Positions 9,611 through 18,876 of a DNA stretch of 64,000 bases are shown in pieces. A program made the translations under genes and the position numbers. The first letter of the stretch is position 1; the number at the start of each line of letters is the position of its first letter. The notes below the pieces were generated by a model. The model did not search any database and was not told where the DNA came from. It saw nothing but the letters and a program-made list of their open reading frames with translations. This DNA comes from an uncultured Saprospiraceae bacterium (lineage in GTDB: Bacteria; Bacteroidota; Bacteroidia; Chitinophagales; Saprospiraceae): positions 38,910 through 102,909 of the forward strand of contig CALGLU010000013.1 in NCBI GenBank assembly GCA_937959275.1, read 5' to 3'.

Positions 9611-10442
9611 TTGCTTTTTTGTAGGTTCCTAATTCTTTTAATTCTAGGGTAACAGACGGTAGGTATTCCATAATCGCCTCATATTGACCGATATCCGTAA
9701 ATTCTAAATCGAGATAGAAATAGTATTCACTTACTTTACCTACGACGGGGTAGGACTGTAACTTGCTAATATTGACATCGTGTTCAGAGATTTTGTTCAG
9801 CACTTTTAATAGACAGCCAGGCTGATCTAAAACCCTGAGATATATCGAGGCTTTATCAAATACACCTGTTGGTATTTGTTGATTCTTCCCATGTAAAATA
9901 AAGAATCTAGTATAATTTATTTTTGACGTTTCTATGCTTTCAGCCAGTATCTCTAAGCCGTAAATCTTGGCAGCCACTTGACTGGCGATCGCACCTCTAG
10001 TTTCTTTTTGTTTGTCCGCTACATATTTAGCAGAGAGTGCTGTATCCTCACTTTTGACAAGCTTGATATGCGGGTGATTGCTAAAGAAATGTAGACACTG
10101 GTTAATGGCCATTGGATGCGAACTCACTTGTTTGAGGTCCTCGATCTTGGTTCCTGGCAAAGCCATTAGATTGTGCTTTATACGTAGAAAAACTTCACCA
10201 ACGACTCTGAACTCTCGCTCTCGGAGTATTCTATAGTTTTGCAATATACTTCCAGCGATAGAGTTTTCGATCGCCATGATAGCTATATGGTCCTCCTCAT
10301 TCTGTTCTAATATATCGGCTAACATATCAAATGAGTCAGATGGCACAATGGATGTATCGTCTGATTGAAAGTACTTTTGAGCTGCTTCCTCGTGGAAACA
10401 CCCTGGATAACCCTGAACAATGATTTTCTTGTCAATGCACAT
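9582..10442 (-). CDS. pheA: Prephenate dehydratase
   Basis: The 286-residue enzyme converts prephenate to phenylpyruvate. The catalytic domain covers about residues 7-185 with ENSIAGSI at 59-66 and the catalytic TRF at 178-180. A C-terminal ACT domain (about 197-270: SIYLRVLDQPGCLLKVLNKI, KLQSYPVVGKVSEYYFYLDL) should bind phenylalanine. The ESRP motif of classical Phe-binding sites reads QSYP here, so allostery may differ. No chorismate mutase is fused; that activity lies in the last gene of the operon. This is the first structural gene and is preceded by the aromatic leader and attenuator at 10458-10586. Confidence 0.94.
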   Translation of the reverse strand: MCIDKKIIVQGYPGCFHEEAAQKYFQSDDTSIVPSDSFDMLADILEQNEEDHIAIMAIENSIAGSILQNYRILREREFRVVGEVFLRIKHNLMALPGTKIEDLKQVSSHPMAINQCLHFFSNHPHIKLVKSEDTALSAKYVADKQKETRGAIASQVAAKIYGLEILAESIETSKINYTRFFILHGKNQQIPTGVFDKASIYLRVLDQPGCLLKVLNKISEHDVNISKLQSYPVVGKVSEYYFYLDLEFTDIGQYEAIMEYLPSVTLELKELGTYKKASVYDHQTIA

Positions 10443-10457
10443 AAAAAACTATTTAAA

Positions 10458-10494
10458 AGCAAAAGGAGCCCTTATTTTTCAATAAGGACTCCTT
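10458..10494 (-). promoter_or_regulatory. Attenuator terminator in the pheA leader
   Basis: Read on the minus strand, the arms AAAGGAGTCCTTATT and AATAAGGGCTCCTTT are separated by four bases and pair fully with one G-U. TGCTTTT follows, and pheA begins shortly after. A competing upstream segment, AATAGGGAT, overlaps the leader stop codon and can pair with GTCCTTATT of the first arm, giving an antiterminator. Seen directly: both pairings. Inferred: ribosome stalling at the leader's Tyr/Phe codons frees the upstream segment and allows read-through. Confidence 0.75.
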
Positions 10495-10529
10495 TGTTAT
10501 ATTTATCTTTTAAGACAACAAGATCCCTA

Positions 10530-10586
10530 TTACTCTTGGCTAAAGTAATAGAAGTAAAAATAGTTGCTAAAAGAATACTGTTTCAT
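10530..10586 (-). CDS. Aromatic-rich leader peptide of the Phe/Tyr operon
   Basis: An 18-codon frame, ATG at 10584-10586 and TAA at 10530-10532, encodes MKQYSFSNYFYFYYFSQE. Nine of 18 residues are Tyr or Phe, with seven in a row (YFYFYYF). It starts just downstream of a consensus Bacteroidetes promoter and ends ahead of an attenuator hairpin, followed by pheA. This is the layout of a classical amino-acid-operon leader peptide whose translation senses charged tRNA-Tyr and tRNA-Phe. It is too short for normal gene callers. The composition, location and overlap of the stop with the predicted antiterminator make chance unlikely. Confidence 0.82.
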   Translation of the reverse strand: MKQYSFSNYFYFYYFSQE

Positions 10587-10596
10587 AATCGTATAT

Positions 10597-10627
10597 CAAA
10601 GCTATAGTTATTATTGAGAATATCAAA
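10597..10627 (-). promoter_or_regulatory. Bacteroidetes-type promoter of the Phe/Tyr operon
   Basis: On the minus strand TTTG (10624-10627) is followed by a 19-bp spacer and TAGCTTTG (10597-10604). This matches the Bacteroidetes primary sigma consensus TTTG-N17-23-TAnnTTTG exactly. The leader ATG is 10 bp after the -7 element, so the leader mRNA has a very short 5' end. Confidence 0.8.
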
Positions 10628-10786
10628 AACTTTTTTAAATCATCTCATTTGATCGAAGAAAACAACCCTTCGAAAACAGTGGCACAATTCAGTAATAACA
10701 GTCATTTGGAATACAAAAAAATGTGAAATAGTGTAATAATACCTTGCCAAATTGTACATAATTACTAATGTTCCGTAATTTTAGAG

Positions 10787-13700
10787 ATGAATATTTACTC
10801 TACTACCCTTAACTCTACTAAGAAAGGAATAATTTTCTTTTTCATATTAGCGTCATGTCTACACACCCAATCAGCTTTAAGTCAATGCACAGGTGAGCTC
10901 GTTACTGGAGTTGGGAGCTACTATTCTCATTCAGGAGTCAGTGCGGTGCCATCTTTTGCCGCTGGAGAACCAGATGGACGGTTTTCTGGTAAGATAAGCG
11001 AAAAGGACTATTTGGCCTTACGGATTCCCATACATCCAGCAGTTGATTATACAGGTGAAATTTGTATTACTGTAGGCTTCAATAAGCCAGGTGGTATTGT
11101 CAATTTTACAGTTGGAGAAGAGTCTCATTCCTTTAAAAATGTAGCCTTTGATACAACACGACGGCCACAAGAGTTTTGTTTCGACTATTCCGTATCGAAA
11201 GCAGCAATCGTTTATATAACAGAGTCAGGACAGGGAGATGTGTTAGTTGATGGTTCTAGATATGCTATGTGTATATCGTGCGGAGATGACTATGAAGATT
11301 CTGATTTTGATGGTATTTGTGATCCAGCGGATTTTTATCCAGGGTTTGATAATTCACGACTAGGCAGTCCGTGTGATGATGGAAATGAGAGTACTTCAAA
11401 TGATAGACAAGAGGGTGCCAATCAGTGTAGAGGTGCAGGACAGATTGTGATCAATGAGGTTTTTGTTTCAGGCTTTAATGGAAGTGAAATATTCGATCAT
11501 GGTTTTAAGATTAGTGATTGGATTGAAGTGTTTAATGGGACTGGTGCTGTGATTGATCTGGCGGGGTGGTATCTAAGTGACTCTAAAGGGTCAAAGAAAA
11601 AATGGCAAATTCCGAGTGGTACTATTCCTGCAAATGGGTATCGTGTGTTTTATGCGAATGGTCTGGATGACTCCAATGTGAATACTAATTTTAAACTGGA
11701 TCAAAGTGAGTTGACAGAGGAGGTTTTATTGACAGATGCATCAGGGACGATTGTTGATGAATATAGTATTGAAGCATTTACTCAAATCGGTCATAGCCGT
11801 GGCAGAGCATTTGATGGGTCTGATGACTGGGCAGTATTTGCGACACCAAGTCCTAGTGCGACTAACCTGATAGCTTCAGATTATGCACCTTATCCAGACA
11901 TCGATATGGAGTCTGGGGCGTATCCATCTCAAATCAGTGTTAGCCTAACTGTACCTACAGGTTTTACTGCTCGATACGAATTAAATACAGGGACAAATAC
12001 TACAGGGCAGGTGTTAGACCCAACTGCAACAAGTACCGCCTACACAAGTCCAATTACAATTGCAAATACGACAAGTTTAAAAGTTAGATTATTCGATGAT
12101 GCTGGTATATTATTGCCAGGCTTTATAGAAACGAATACCTATTTAATAAATGAAAACCACACGATGTATACCTTGTCAGTCACAGGTAAAAAGAATATCC
12201 TTGATTTAGTCAATGGAGATATTGATTTATATCCAATGGCGCACATGGAGATTTTTGATGAGACAGGTCAATTGATCACAGAGGTAGCTGGTAATTTGAA
12301 CAAGCATGGACAAGACAGTTGGCAATATCCACATCGAGGTTTTGATATTTTTGCACGGGATGAAGTTGGATATGGAGGAAGTATGAATCATAAATTCTTT
12401 GAGAAAAAGGATCGACAGGAGTTTGATCGATTTATTATTAGAGCAGCGGGAGATGATAATTATCCTTATGAAAATGGTGGAGCACATGTCAGAGATGCCT
12501 TTGTGCAGGAATGGGGATTTGAATCTGGTTTGGAGATGGACCACAGGAGTTATCGACCCTGTGTAGTGTATTTGAATGGTAAATATTGGGGAGTCTATGA
12601 AATTCGTGAAAAGGTAGTTCATAAGTCATTTACCAGAGCTTATTTTAATCAGGATGAAGAGGACTTAGATTATATCAGTTATTGGGGTGGCAGGACGATT
12701 CGATATGGAAGTCCAGCTGATTGGGATGCAGTTATCGGTTATATAAATACAAACGACATGGGTAATGCTGCTCATTTTAAGCACGTTGATGATCGTGTCA
12801 ATCTACTAAGCTGGACAGACTATGTGTTGTTTAATAATTATATTGTTTCAAAAGATTGGAATAATTATAACTCAGCTTGGTGGAGAGGAAGGAATCCAGA
12901 TGGAGGTGCTCAAAAGTGGCGATTTATATTGTGGGATATGGATGCCTCATTTGGACATTATATCAATTATAGTAATGTGCCTGATGAAAGTCCAAGTGCC
13001 TCACCATGTGATGTGCTGGACAACTCGCCAATTGATGATCCAGAATACTTACTCAGTTCTTTTGAAAAAATATTTGACCAAAATTCCGACTTTAGAAATC
13101 TGGTAGCCAATCGCTATAATGATATGTTGAATACCTATTGGAGTTGTGATTTTTCTATTCCATTACTGGATGCCATGGTGAATGAAAAAGCACCTGAAAT
13201 GGCAAGGCAGTTTGCCAGATGGGCAGGTAATGAAGCAACTTGGCAATCAAATGTCCAGGATATCAGAGACTTTTTGAATGACCGTTGTGATGTGATCGAC
13301 GCTGAATTAAATTTATGTCTTGATCTAGGTAGAAGAGCTGGTATTACATTTAATACAAATCCTCCCAATATACTTGCTAGTATAAAAACGAATACAATCG
13401 TGCTGCCAGACTTACCTTTGACAGGGGATTATTATACAAACTTACCTGTACAATTAGAAGCCATAGAAAGTTTCCACTATGAATTTTCTCACTGGGAATC
13501 AACGACAGGAATCATTCTTTCAGATTTCACGACAGAACAAACAATATTGAATCCAGGTAAGAGTGGAGATATAACAGCGCATTATAATTTTGTGCCAGGC
13601 AAAGAAATGGCGATCAATGAGATTCATTATAATCCAGTCGATGAGATTCTTTTACACCCTATCACGAATCAAATGGATACAATTGATGGCCATAATTTTG

Positions 13701-14962
13701 AATTCATTGAATTTAAAAATAGCGGAACTGCTCCTATTGATTTATACAATATTGAATTTACAAAAGGATTAGATTTTAGATTTACAGAATCTCAAATTGT
13801 GATGCCAGGTGATTTCGTGGTGCTTGCCGATGATAGCTTATGGTTTCATACCAAATATGGATTCGCTCCTGACGGTGTGTACATTGGAGAATTGGATAAT
13901 AGTGGAGAGCGATTATTTGTAGAAACACAATTAGACATAGTGGACTCGTTGACCTATAATGACAAAGGAGATTGGCCTGGTACGGCAGATAAGGGTTATT
14001 ATAGTGTGGCCCTGAAGGATGCTTCTCTTGATAATAATGATCCAGCAAACTGGGGGATACAATCTGTATTGACAACACCTGGCGAGGAAAACATTTTTGT
14101 TGATTTGGGAGAACATGGTTATTCTGGTGTCGTCATTAATGAGATTCATTATAATCCATTTGATAGTATTGATGCTATTTCTGGAGATACGATCGGTGGC
14201 ACAAAATTCGAATTTGTTGAACTCAAAAACATTGGGTCTGTCCCAATTAATTTATCGGGTAGCTTTTTTGCCCGCGGCGTGGACTACGTGTTTGCTCCAG
14301 GTACGATTTTACAATCTGGCGATTATTTAGTACTGGCAGATGATAAGTCGTCCTTCCAGGATAGATACGGCTTCGCTCCTTTTGATAAATATGACGGTAA
14401 ATTGGATAACGGCAGTGAAACATTGTGGCTTGTCAATCCAGATGGTATTCTTTTAGATGCTGTTACGTATGACGATGATGCACCGTGGGATGTGAGTGCA
14501 GATGGTGGTGACCACGATTATAGTTTAGCCTTGATAGATCCTAATGTAGATAATGATGATCCAGCTAATTGGCAACGACAGTGTAGCCAACTATGGACGC
14601 CTGCTGCTGATAATAATTTTGCTGCGAGCACATGTGATTGTCTTAATGCCATTATCCCTGATGCCGATAATGATGGGGTGTGTGATGAAAATGATCAATG
14701 TCCAGGCGCTGATGATACAGTTGATGTGAATGGAAATGGTATCCCAGATGCATGTGAAAATTGTGTCAACGATATTGTCGAACTGTCCATGACTGACATT
14801 CAATCAGATGCAGCTGCTAATTTCACAATTCAGACAAATGGCGCGGTTCGATCAGGAAAGGTGATTGAATATCATGCTGGGCTGAATGTCCAGCTTATGG
14901 AAGGCTTTGAAGTGGAAGCTGCGGCGGTATTTCATGCTCATATTGCGCTGTGCGATGAGTAA
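10787..14962 (+). CDS. Giant secreted CotH-kinase-like protein with lamin-tail domains and C-terminal coathanger-stack-like module
   Basis: The 1391-residue protein has a signal peptide (about 1-32). Parts in order: a Cys-containing N-terminal domain; a calcium-repeat-like DSDFDGICDPAD (about 172); a lamin-tail domain (INEVFVSGFNG..., about 222-330); a chitobiase-C-terminal-like domain (about 370-455); a CotH-type kinase domain (about 460-790) ending in KWRFILWDMDASFGH; two more lamin-tail domains, each beginning INEIHYNP; a thrombospondin-3-like DADNDGVCDENDQCPG; and a C-terminal module ending ALCDE. CotH proteins are atypical protein kinases found on spore coats and in secreted proteins; activity here is untested. 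The C-terminus resembles those of two other proteins in this window and may be a sorting or anchoring module. Confidence 0.85.
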   Translation: MNIYSTTLNSTKKGIIFFFILASCLHTQSALSQCTGELVTGVGSYYSHSGVSAVPSFAAGEPDGRFSGKISEKDYLALRIPIHPAVDYTGEICITVGFNKPGGIVNFTVGEESHSFKNVAFDTTRRPQEFCFDYSVSKAAIVYITESGQGDVLVDGSRYAMCISCGDDYEDSDFDGICDPADFYPGFDNSRLGSPCDDGNESTSNDRQEGANQCRGAGQIVINEVFVSGFNGSEIFDHGFKISDWIEVFNGTGAVIDLAGWYLSDSKGSKKKWQIPSGTIPANGYRVFYANGLDDSNVNTNFKLDQSELTEEVLLTDASGTIVDEYSIEAFTQIGHSRGRAFDGSDDWAVFATPSPSATNLIASDYAPYPDIDMESGAYPSQISVSLTVPTGFTARYELNTGTNTTGQVLDPTATSTAYTSPITIANTTSLKVRLFDDAGILLPGFIETNTYLINENHTMYTLSVTGKKNILDLVNGDIDLYPMAHMEIFDETGQLITEVAGNLNKHGQDSWQYPHRGFDIFARDEVGYGGSMNHKFFEKKDRQEFDRFIIRAAGDDNYPYENGGAHVRDAFVQEWGFESGLEMDHRSYRPCVVYLNGKYWGVYEIREKVVHKSFTRAYFNQDEEDLDYISYWGGRTIRYGSPADWDAVIGYINTNDMGNAAHFKHVDDRVNLLSWTDYVLFNNYIVSKDWNNYNSAWWRGRNPDGGAQKWRFILWDMDASFGHYINYSNVPDESPSASPCDVLDNSPIDDPEYLLSSFEKIFDQNSDFRNLVANRYNDMLNTYWSCDFSIPLLDAMVNEKAPEMARQFARWAGNEATWQSNVQDIRDFLNDRCDVIDAELNLCLDLGRRAGITFNTNPPNILASIKTNTIVLPDLPLTGDYYTNLPVQLEAIESFHYEFSHWESTTGIILSDFTTEQTILNPGKSGDITAHYNFVPGKEMAINEIHYNPVDEILLHPITNQMDTIDGHNFEFIEFKNSGTAPIDLYNIEFTKGLDFRFTESQIVMPGDFVVLADDSLWFHTKYGFAPDGVYIGELDNSGERLFVETQLDIVDSLTYNDKGDWPGTADKGYYSVALKDASLDNNDPANWGIQSVLTTPGEENIFVDLGEHGYSGVVINEIHYNPFDSIDAISGDTIGGTKFEFVELKNIGSVPINLSGSFFARGVDYVFAPGTILQSGDYLVLADDKSSFQDRYGFAPFDKYDGKLDNGSETLWLVNPDGILLDAVTYDDDAPWDVSADGGDHDYSLALIDPNVDNDDPANWQRQCSQLWTPAADNNFAASTCDCLNAIIPDADNDGVCDENDQCPGADDTVDVNGNGIPDACENCVNDIVELSMTDIQSDAAANFTIQTNGAVRSGKVIEYHAGLNVQLMEGFEVEAAAVFHAHIALCDE

Positions 14963-14968
14963 TTAGCT

Positions 14969-16183
14969 TTAAAACATAACCGAGACCAAGCCTTCTAAGT
15001 CAACATCGACATCAATACTGTCGGTCGACATTTGCAAATTGGCTAGTTTGTACTCTATAATATAGGCCTTCAATGTGAGGCTTGAATCTAGCTTAAAGTG
15101 ACTGATATCTTTATTGATTTCACTAACCAAGGGGTCTAGTGGAATCTTTAAATTCTCTTTTACTTTTTGCATGATGAGTTTAGAAGCAAGCACAACAATA
15201 CTTTTGCTTTTAAATCCCGCACCCTCCAATTCTACATCGACATCTCGACAATACAATGTTTTATCCTCTGGATTAAAAAATGGAACGCCATGCAATGTGA
15301 CTTGTCCTTGGAAGCTACCTGCTAGTTTGGATTGTAATGTCATTCGCTTACCGTCGCAAGAAATCTTAATCTCACTTGGCGTAAGTTTGTATTGCTCTAC
15401 ATCGAATGTCTGCCCTGAGAATTGTTGATTAAATAAATCTTGTATAGTGGCTAAGGCAGTCTTCGTTTTTAGTTTTAATTGACTGGGTACTCGTTTATTT
15501 TTAGTGAATTCTGGAGCCCGAACTTCAAGGATGGATGATTCGACGGCCTTACCAAATCCTAACGTAAGATCTGATTTCAGTCCTACGGTAAGTTGGACTT
15601 GATTGTCTTTAACTTCTAGTGGATGAAGGCTGGATTCTACAGCTGTGCTTGACCAATAGATAGGGCCTACTAGGGAAGTGATGACCGGATTTGGTAGATT
15701 CGACAAGAATGATTGGACATACTGGGCAGCATTTAGTTTAGTAACCTGCTCATCGATAGCACTACAAATCAAGTCTTGTTTTGAAGCAATGACTCCCTCC
15801 AAAATTGTTGTAATGGGAACTGCAACAATCCCTAGGTCAAGCTGTGGTTTTTCAAGCCAGCCATATTTGACAAGTTCTGTTTTTGTGCGGATTGACCAAT
15901 CTGATGCAATGACAAAGACTGTTTTAAACTGCATGAGCAGTTTACAGTTTGTCGAAGCGTTTGTTATGCCCACATCCTTTTTGACTTGCAGCCGGATGGG
16001 CACTTGGTATTGAATCCGATTAAATTCTAAGTTGAGCTTAATGGTCCCTTCTTTGGTTGCTTTTATGTCAGTACCTGACCCAACAGAATCATCATAAAAG
16101 ACTTGAGGGATATTCTTATTAAGCAATGTTTCTAAATCACTTAACTGTATCGTAAAGAGTGGATTAATAAATGAGTTTGCCAA
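14969..16183 (-). CDS. DUF4403 family protein
   Basis: The 404-residue protein resembles DUF4403. The N-terminal part alternates long amphipathic strands (INPLFTIQLSDLETLLNKNI, GTIKLNLEFNRIQYQVPIRL). The middle holds WSIRTKTELVKYGWLEKPQLDLG, a region typical of the family, and the end is again strand-rich (LDSSLTLKAYIIEYKLANLQ). Such proteins are lipid-binding-like beta structures of unknown role. No signal peptide is visible in this copy, unlike many family members, so it may be cytoplasmic. It follows the DUF697/SHOCT gene by only 2 bp, so the two form an operon and probably act together. Confidence 0.75.
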   Translation of the reverse strand: MANSFINPLFTIQLSDLETLLNKNIPQVFYDDSVGSGTDIKATKEGTIKLNLEFNRIQYQVPIRLQVKKDVGITNASTNCKLLMQFKTVFVIASDWSIRTKTELVKYGWLEKPQLDLGIVAVPITTILEGVIASKQDLICSAIDEQVTKLNAAQYVQSFLSNLPNPVITSLVGPIYWSSTAVESSLHPLEVKDNQVQLTVGLKSDLTLGFGKAVESSILEVRAPEFTKNKRVPSQLKLKTKTALATIQDLFNQQFSGQTFDVEQYKLTPSEIKISCDGKRMTLQSKLAGSFQGQVTLHGVPFFNPEDKTLYCRDVDVELEGAGFKSKSIVVLASKLIMQKVKENLKIPLDPLVSEINKDISHFKLDSSLTLKAYIIEYKLANLQMSTDSIDVDVDLEGLVSVMF

Positions 16184-16185
16184 GA

Positions 16186-16815
16186 TTAAAATTTATCTAC
16201 GATGGCCTTTTTCATTTTATCAAATTCTTCCTGACTTAAAAGCCCTTTTTCTTTGAGTTCGCCGAGTTTCAATAACTCATCATAAATGTCACCTTTGCTA
16301 GATGAGGTTTCAGTTGCCGCGGTTTCAGTTGCGGCAGCAGTTTCTGTTGAGGGACTATCAGCACCTTCATCTTTCTTTGCTTTTAAGTCAGCAGCGACTT
16401 GCTTACCTTTTTCAAATTCTTCTTTATAAATCGACTTGGCAAGATCTGCATCTATGTCTTCTATATCCAAGCCATCTCTAAAAAATCGATGAGAGACCTG
16501 GCCCAAAGCATATGTTGAAGCACCTGACATAATTGACATCGATACACCACCAATAATACTTCCAATACCAGGTATGGCCTTTAAAAACGATGCACCTATC
16601 CTTGCAACTGTTGCACCAGCTGTAGAGGCAATAAATGATTTGCCTGAAATATCAGAAAAATTCTTACCGTGCACATTACCAATTTGGCTCAGCATGTCGA
16701 GTTGTGTAGCAGTTATCGCAGCAATATCGACTAAAGGAATAGGAATAATCCCAAGTCCCATAGAATATAAAACATGATTATTAATGATCTTATCGATTTG
16801 TTCTTCCTTGGTCAT
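16186..16815 (-). CDS. DUF697 membrane-associated protein with C-terminal SHOCT domain
   Basis: This is a 209-residue protein. Residues about 8-120 match the DUF697 pattern: DKIINNHVLYSMGLGIIPIP, VDIAAITATQLDMLSQIG, then two hydrophobic glycine-rich helices (FIASTAGATVARIGASFLKA, IPGIGSIIGGVSMSIMSGAS). An Ala/Thr/Glu-rich linker leads to a SHOCT-type C-terminal helix pair (YDELLKLGELKEKGLLSQEE). DUF697 is also found attached to GTPases of the EngA-like group; here it stands alone. It is the first gene of a two-gene operon with the DUF4403 gene. Function is unknown; a link to the membrane is inferred. Confidence 0.75.
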   Translation of the reverse strand: MTKEEQIDKIINNHVLYSMGLGIIPIPLVDIAAITATQLDMLSQIGNVHGKNFSDISGKSFIASTAGATVARIGASFLKAIPGIGSIIGGVSMSIMSGASTYALGQVSHRFFRDGLDIEDIDADLAKSIYKEEFEKGKQVAADLKAKKDEGADSPSTETAAATETAATETSSSKGDIYDELLKLGELKEKGLLSQEEFDKMKKAIVDKF

Positions 16816-16888
16816 ATCAATTAATTTAAATCAAAAGGTACATAAAGAAATTAAAACGATCTAATTACAATTTCATATCTTAGATATA

Positions 16889-18754
16889 ATGGAAGCAATA
16901 TTTAAAAGACGACACATGCAGCTGTTGTTCATTCTTGGTCTCTTAGTTCAACTGACATCTTGTAAAAGTCAAGCTATAGCATCTCTTGATGATGCTGCAA
17001 TACTCAACAGCCCAGCTACGAGCACCCCAAATATAACAGGAGAACTCAGGCAATGGCATAAAGTCACACTCTCGTTTGACGGACCTCAAACTAGTGAAAC
17101 AAACGCAGTGAATCCTTTTCTGCAATATAGATTAAATGTCTTATTTGCGAAAGGAGATAAGTCCTACTTAGTACCTGGTTATTTTTCTGCGGATGGTAAG
17201 GCAGGGGAGAGTTCAGGAACTGAAGGTAATCAATGGAAAGTTCATTTTGCTCCCGATGAAGTGGGAGAGTGGTCCTATACCGTGTCCTTCAAAACAGGCA
17301 AGGACATAGCGGTATCTATAGCTGATTCTAATGATGAGAGCGCTGGCTATATGGATGGCATGACCGGTACAATTAATATTCAATCATCGAATAAGTCGGG
17401 AAGAGATTTACGTGCAAAAGGAAGACTTCAATATGTTGAAGAGCCGTATCTAAAATTTGCTGGTTCTGGAGAGTACTTTATAAAAGTTGGAGCCGATGCA
17501 CCAGAAAATTTATTAGCGTATCAAGATTTTGATGGAGACTTTAAAACAGATGGGCATAAAGATAATCTCGTAAAATCCTGGGAGCCTCATATCAAAGACT
17601 GGAATGCTGGTGACCCTACTTGGCAAAATGGAAAAGGTAAAGGCTTAATCGGAGCCATAAATTATCTGGCTAGCAAAGGGATGAATGCCTTCTCCTTTTT
17701 ACCAATGAATATTGCTGGTGATGATAAGAATGTCTTTCCTTATATCTCCTATGATATCTATGATCGGATGGATGTATCCAAGCTGGATCAATGGGAGGTC
17801 ATCTTTGAACATGCTGATCACCTAGGATTATTCCTTCATTTTAAAACCTCCGAAGTGGAGAATCAAGGATTGCTCGATAATGGAGAATTAGGCGTTCAGC
17901 GCAAACTCTATTATAGAGAATTGATTGCAAGATTCGGCCATCACTTAGCTTTAAATTGGAATATAGGAGAAGAGAATGGTAAGTGGATGAAGAAGCACCC
18001 GACACCCTATCAAACCACAACACAGCGATTAGCCTGTGCCCAATATTTCTATGATCATGATCCGTATCGTCATCATGTCGTGATTCATAACGGCCAACCG
18101 TTTTATGATATCATGGGACCTGATTCAAAGTATACAGGACTCTCAGTCCAGACACATAAACCTGATTTTTCCCATGTGTATGATGCTGTCAGGAAGTGGA
18201 GAACCTTATCCGATCAACATAAATTGAATTGGGCAATCGCAGTTGATGAACCAGGAGATGCACAATTTTCTGTTGTTCCTGATAATATAAACCCCGATCA
18301 TGATAATGCCAGACAAAATGCTTTGTGGGGAGCGGTTATGGCTGGAGCTTGGGGAGTCGAATGGTACTTTGGGTATAAGCATGAGCATTCGGATTTGAGC
18401 CTTCAGGATTTTAGGAGTCGGGATAATATGTGGACACAGAGTAAGTATCTATTAGATTTTTTCTTGGAGCAGGAGATACCTTTTTGGACAATGACTTCAC
18501 AAGAAAAGCTGACTGAGTCTACGACTGATTATGTTTTGGCGGGTGAAGATGACTATGTGGTTTATATGAAAATGGGAGATAAGTCAGATCATATATTAAA
18601 AGTTGAATCAGGTCGTTATGAGATTGTCTGGTATGCTGCAAAAAAAGGAGCCTTCTCTGAGGTGTCCTCAATCGCTGTTGGAGAAAAAGGATTAGAACTC
18701 GTGCCAACAGATCGATCAATGGATTGGGCTGTCCATATCAAGCGATTGAAATAA
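16889..18754 (+). CDS. DUF5060 lipoprotein, glycoside-hydrolase-like with C-terminal collagen-binding-like domain
   Basis: The 621-residue protein has a lipoprotein signal with lipobox LTSC, the Cys being residue 25. An N-terminal beta-sandwich (about 50-165: WHKVTLSFDGPQTSE..., WKVHFAPDEVGEWSYTVSF) is typical of DUF5060. The middle (about 185-520) is a TIM-barrel of clan GH-A character: FIKVGADAPENLLAY, LNWNIGEEN, AVDEPGD and WGAVMAGAWGVEWYFGY. The last 100 residues resemble the putative collagen-binding domain found at the end of such proteins. Glutamates or aspartates in WNIGEEN and AVDEPGD are candidate catalytic residues. A divergent remnant of a second copy of this gene's 3' end lies at 19601-19780. 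Confidence 0.82.
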   Translation: MEAIFKRRHMQLLFILGLLVQLTSCKSQAIASLDDAAILNSPATSTPNITGELRQWHKVTLSFDGPQTSETNAVNPFLQYRLNVLFAKGDKSYLVPGYFSADGKAGESSGTEGNQWKVHFAPDEVGEWSYTVSFKTGKDIAVSIADSNDESAGYMDGMTGTINIQSSNKSGRDLRAKGRLQYVEEPYLKFAGSGEYFIKVGADAPENLLAYQDFDGDFKTDGHKDNLVKSWEPHIKDWNAGDPTWQNGKGKGLIGAINYLASKGMNAFSFLPMNIAGDDKNVFPYISYDIYDRMDVSKLDQWEVIFEHADHLGLFLHFKTSEVENQGLLDNGELGVQRKLYYRELIARFGHHLALNWNIGEENGKWMKKHPTPYQTTTQRLACAQYFYDHDPYRHHVVIHNGQPFYDIMGPDSKYTGLSVQTHKPDFSHVYDAVRKWRTLSDQHKLNWAIAVDEPGDAQFSVVPDNINPDHDNARQNALWGAVMAGAWGVEWYFGYKHEHSDLSLQDFRSRDNMWTQSKYLLDFFLEQEIPFWTMTSQEKLTESTTDYVLAGEDDYVVYMKMGDKSDHILKVESGRYEIVWYAAKKGAFSEVSSIAVGEKGLELVPTDRSMDWAVHIKRLK

Positions 18755-18818
18755 ATAAGCATTCTAGTTAGCTATTTAATTCTTTATGGAATAATCTTCG
18801 AATGACTAAAGAACATTG

Positions 18819-18853
18819 AAAGTCGACAACTTACTGAAAAGTAGTCGACCTTT
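18819..18853. terminator. Hairpin between convergent genes, possible terminator
   Basis: The arms AAAGTCGACAACTT and AAGTAGTCGACCTTT pair as GTCGAC plus ACTT/AAGT, with one bulged base in each arm. It lies between the stop codons of the DUF5060 gene and the seven-cysteine gene. The T-tract is short, so efficiency is uncertain. Confidence 0.5.
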
Positions 18854-18876
18854 CGTCAATGAGATTCTTTTAAATA

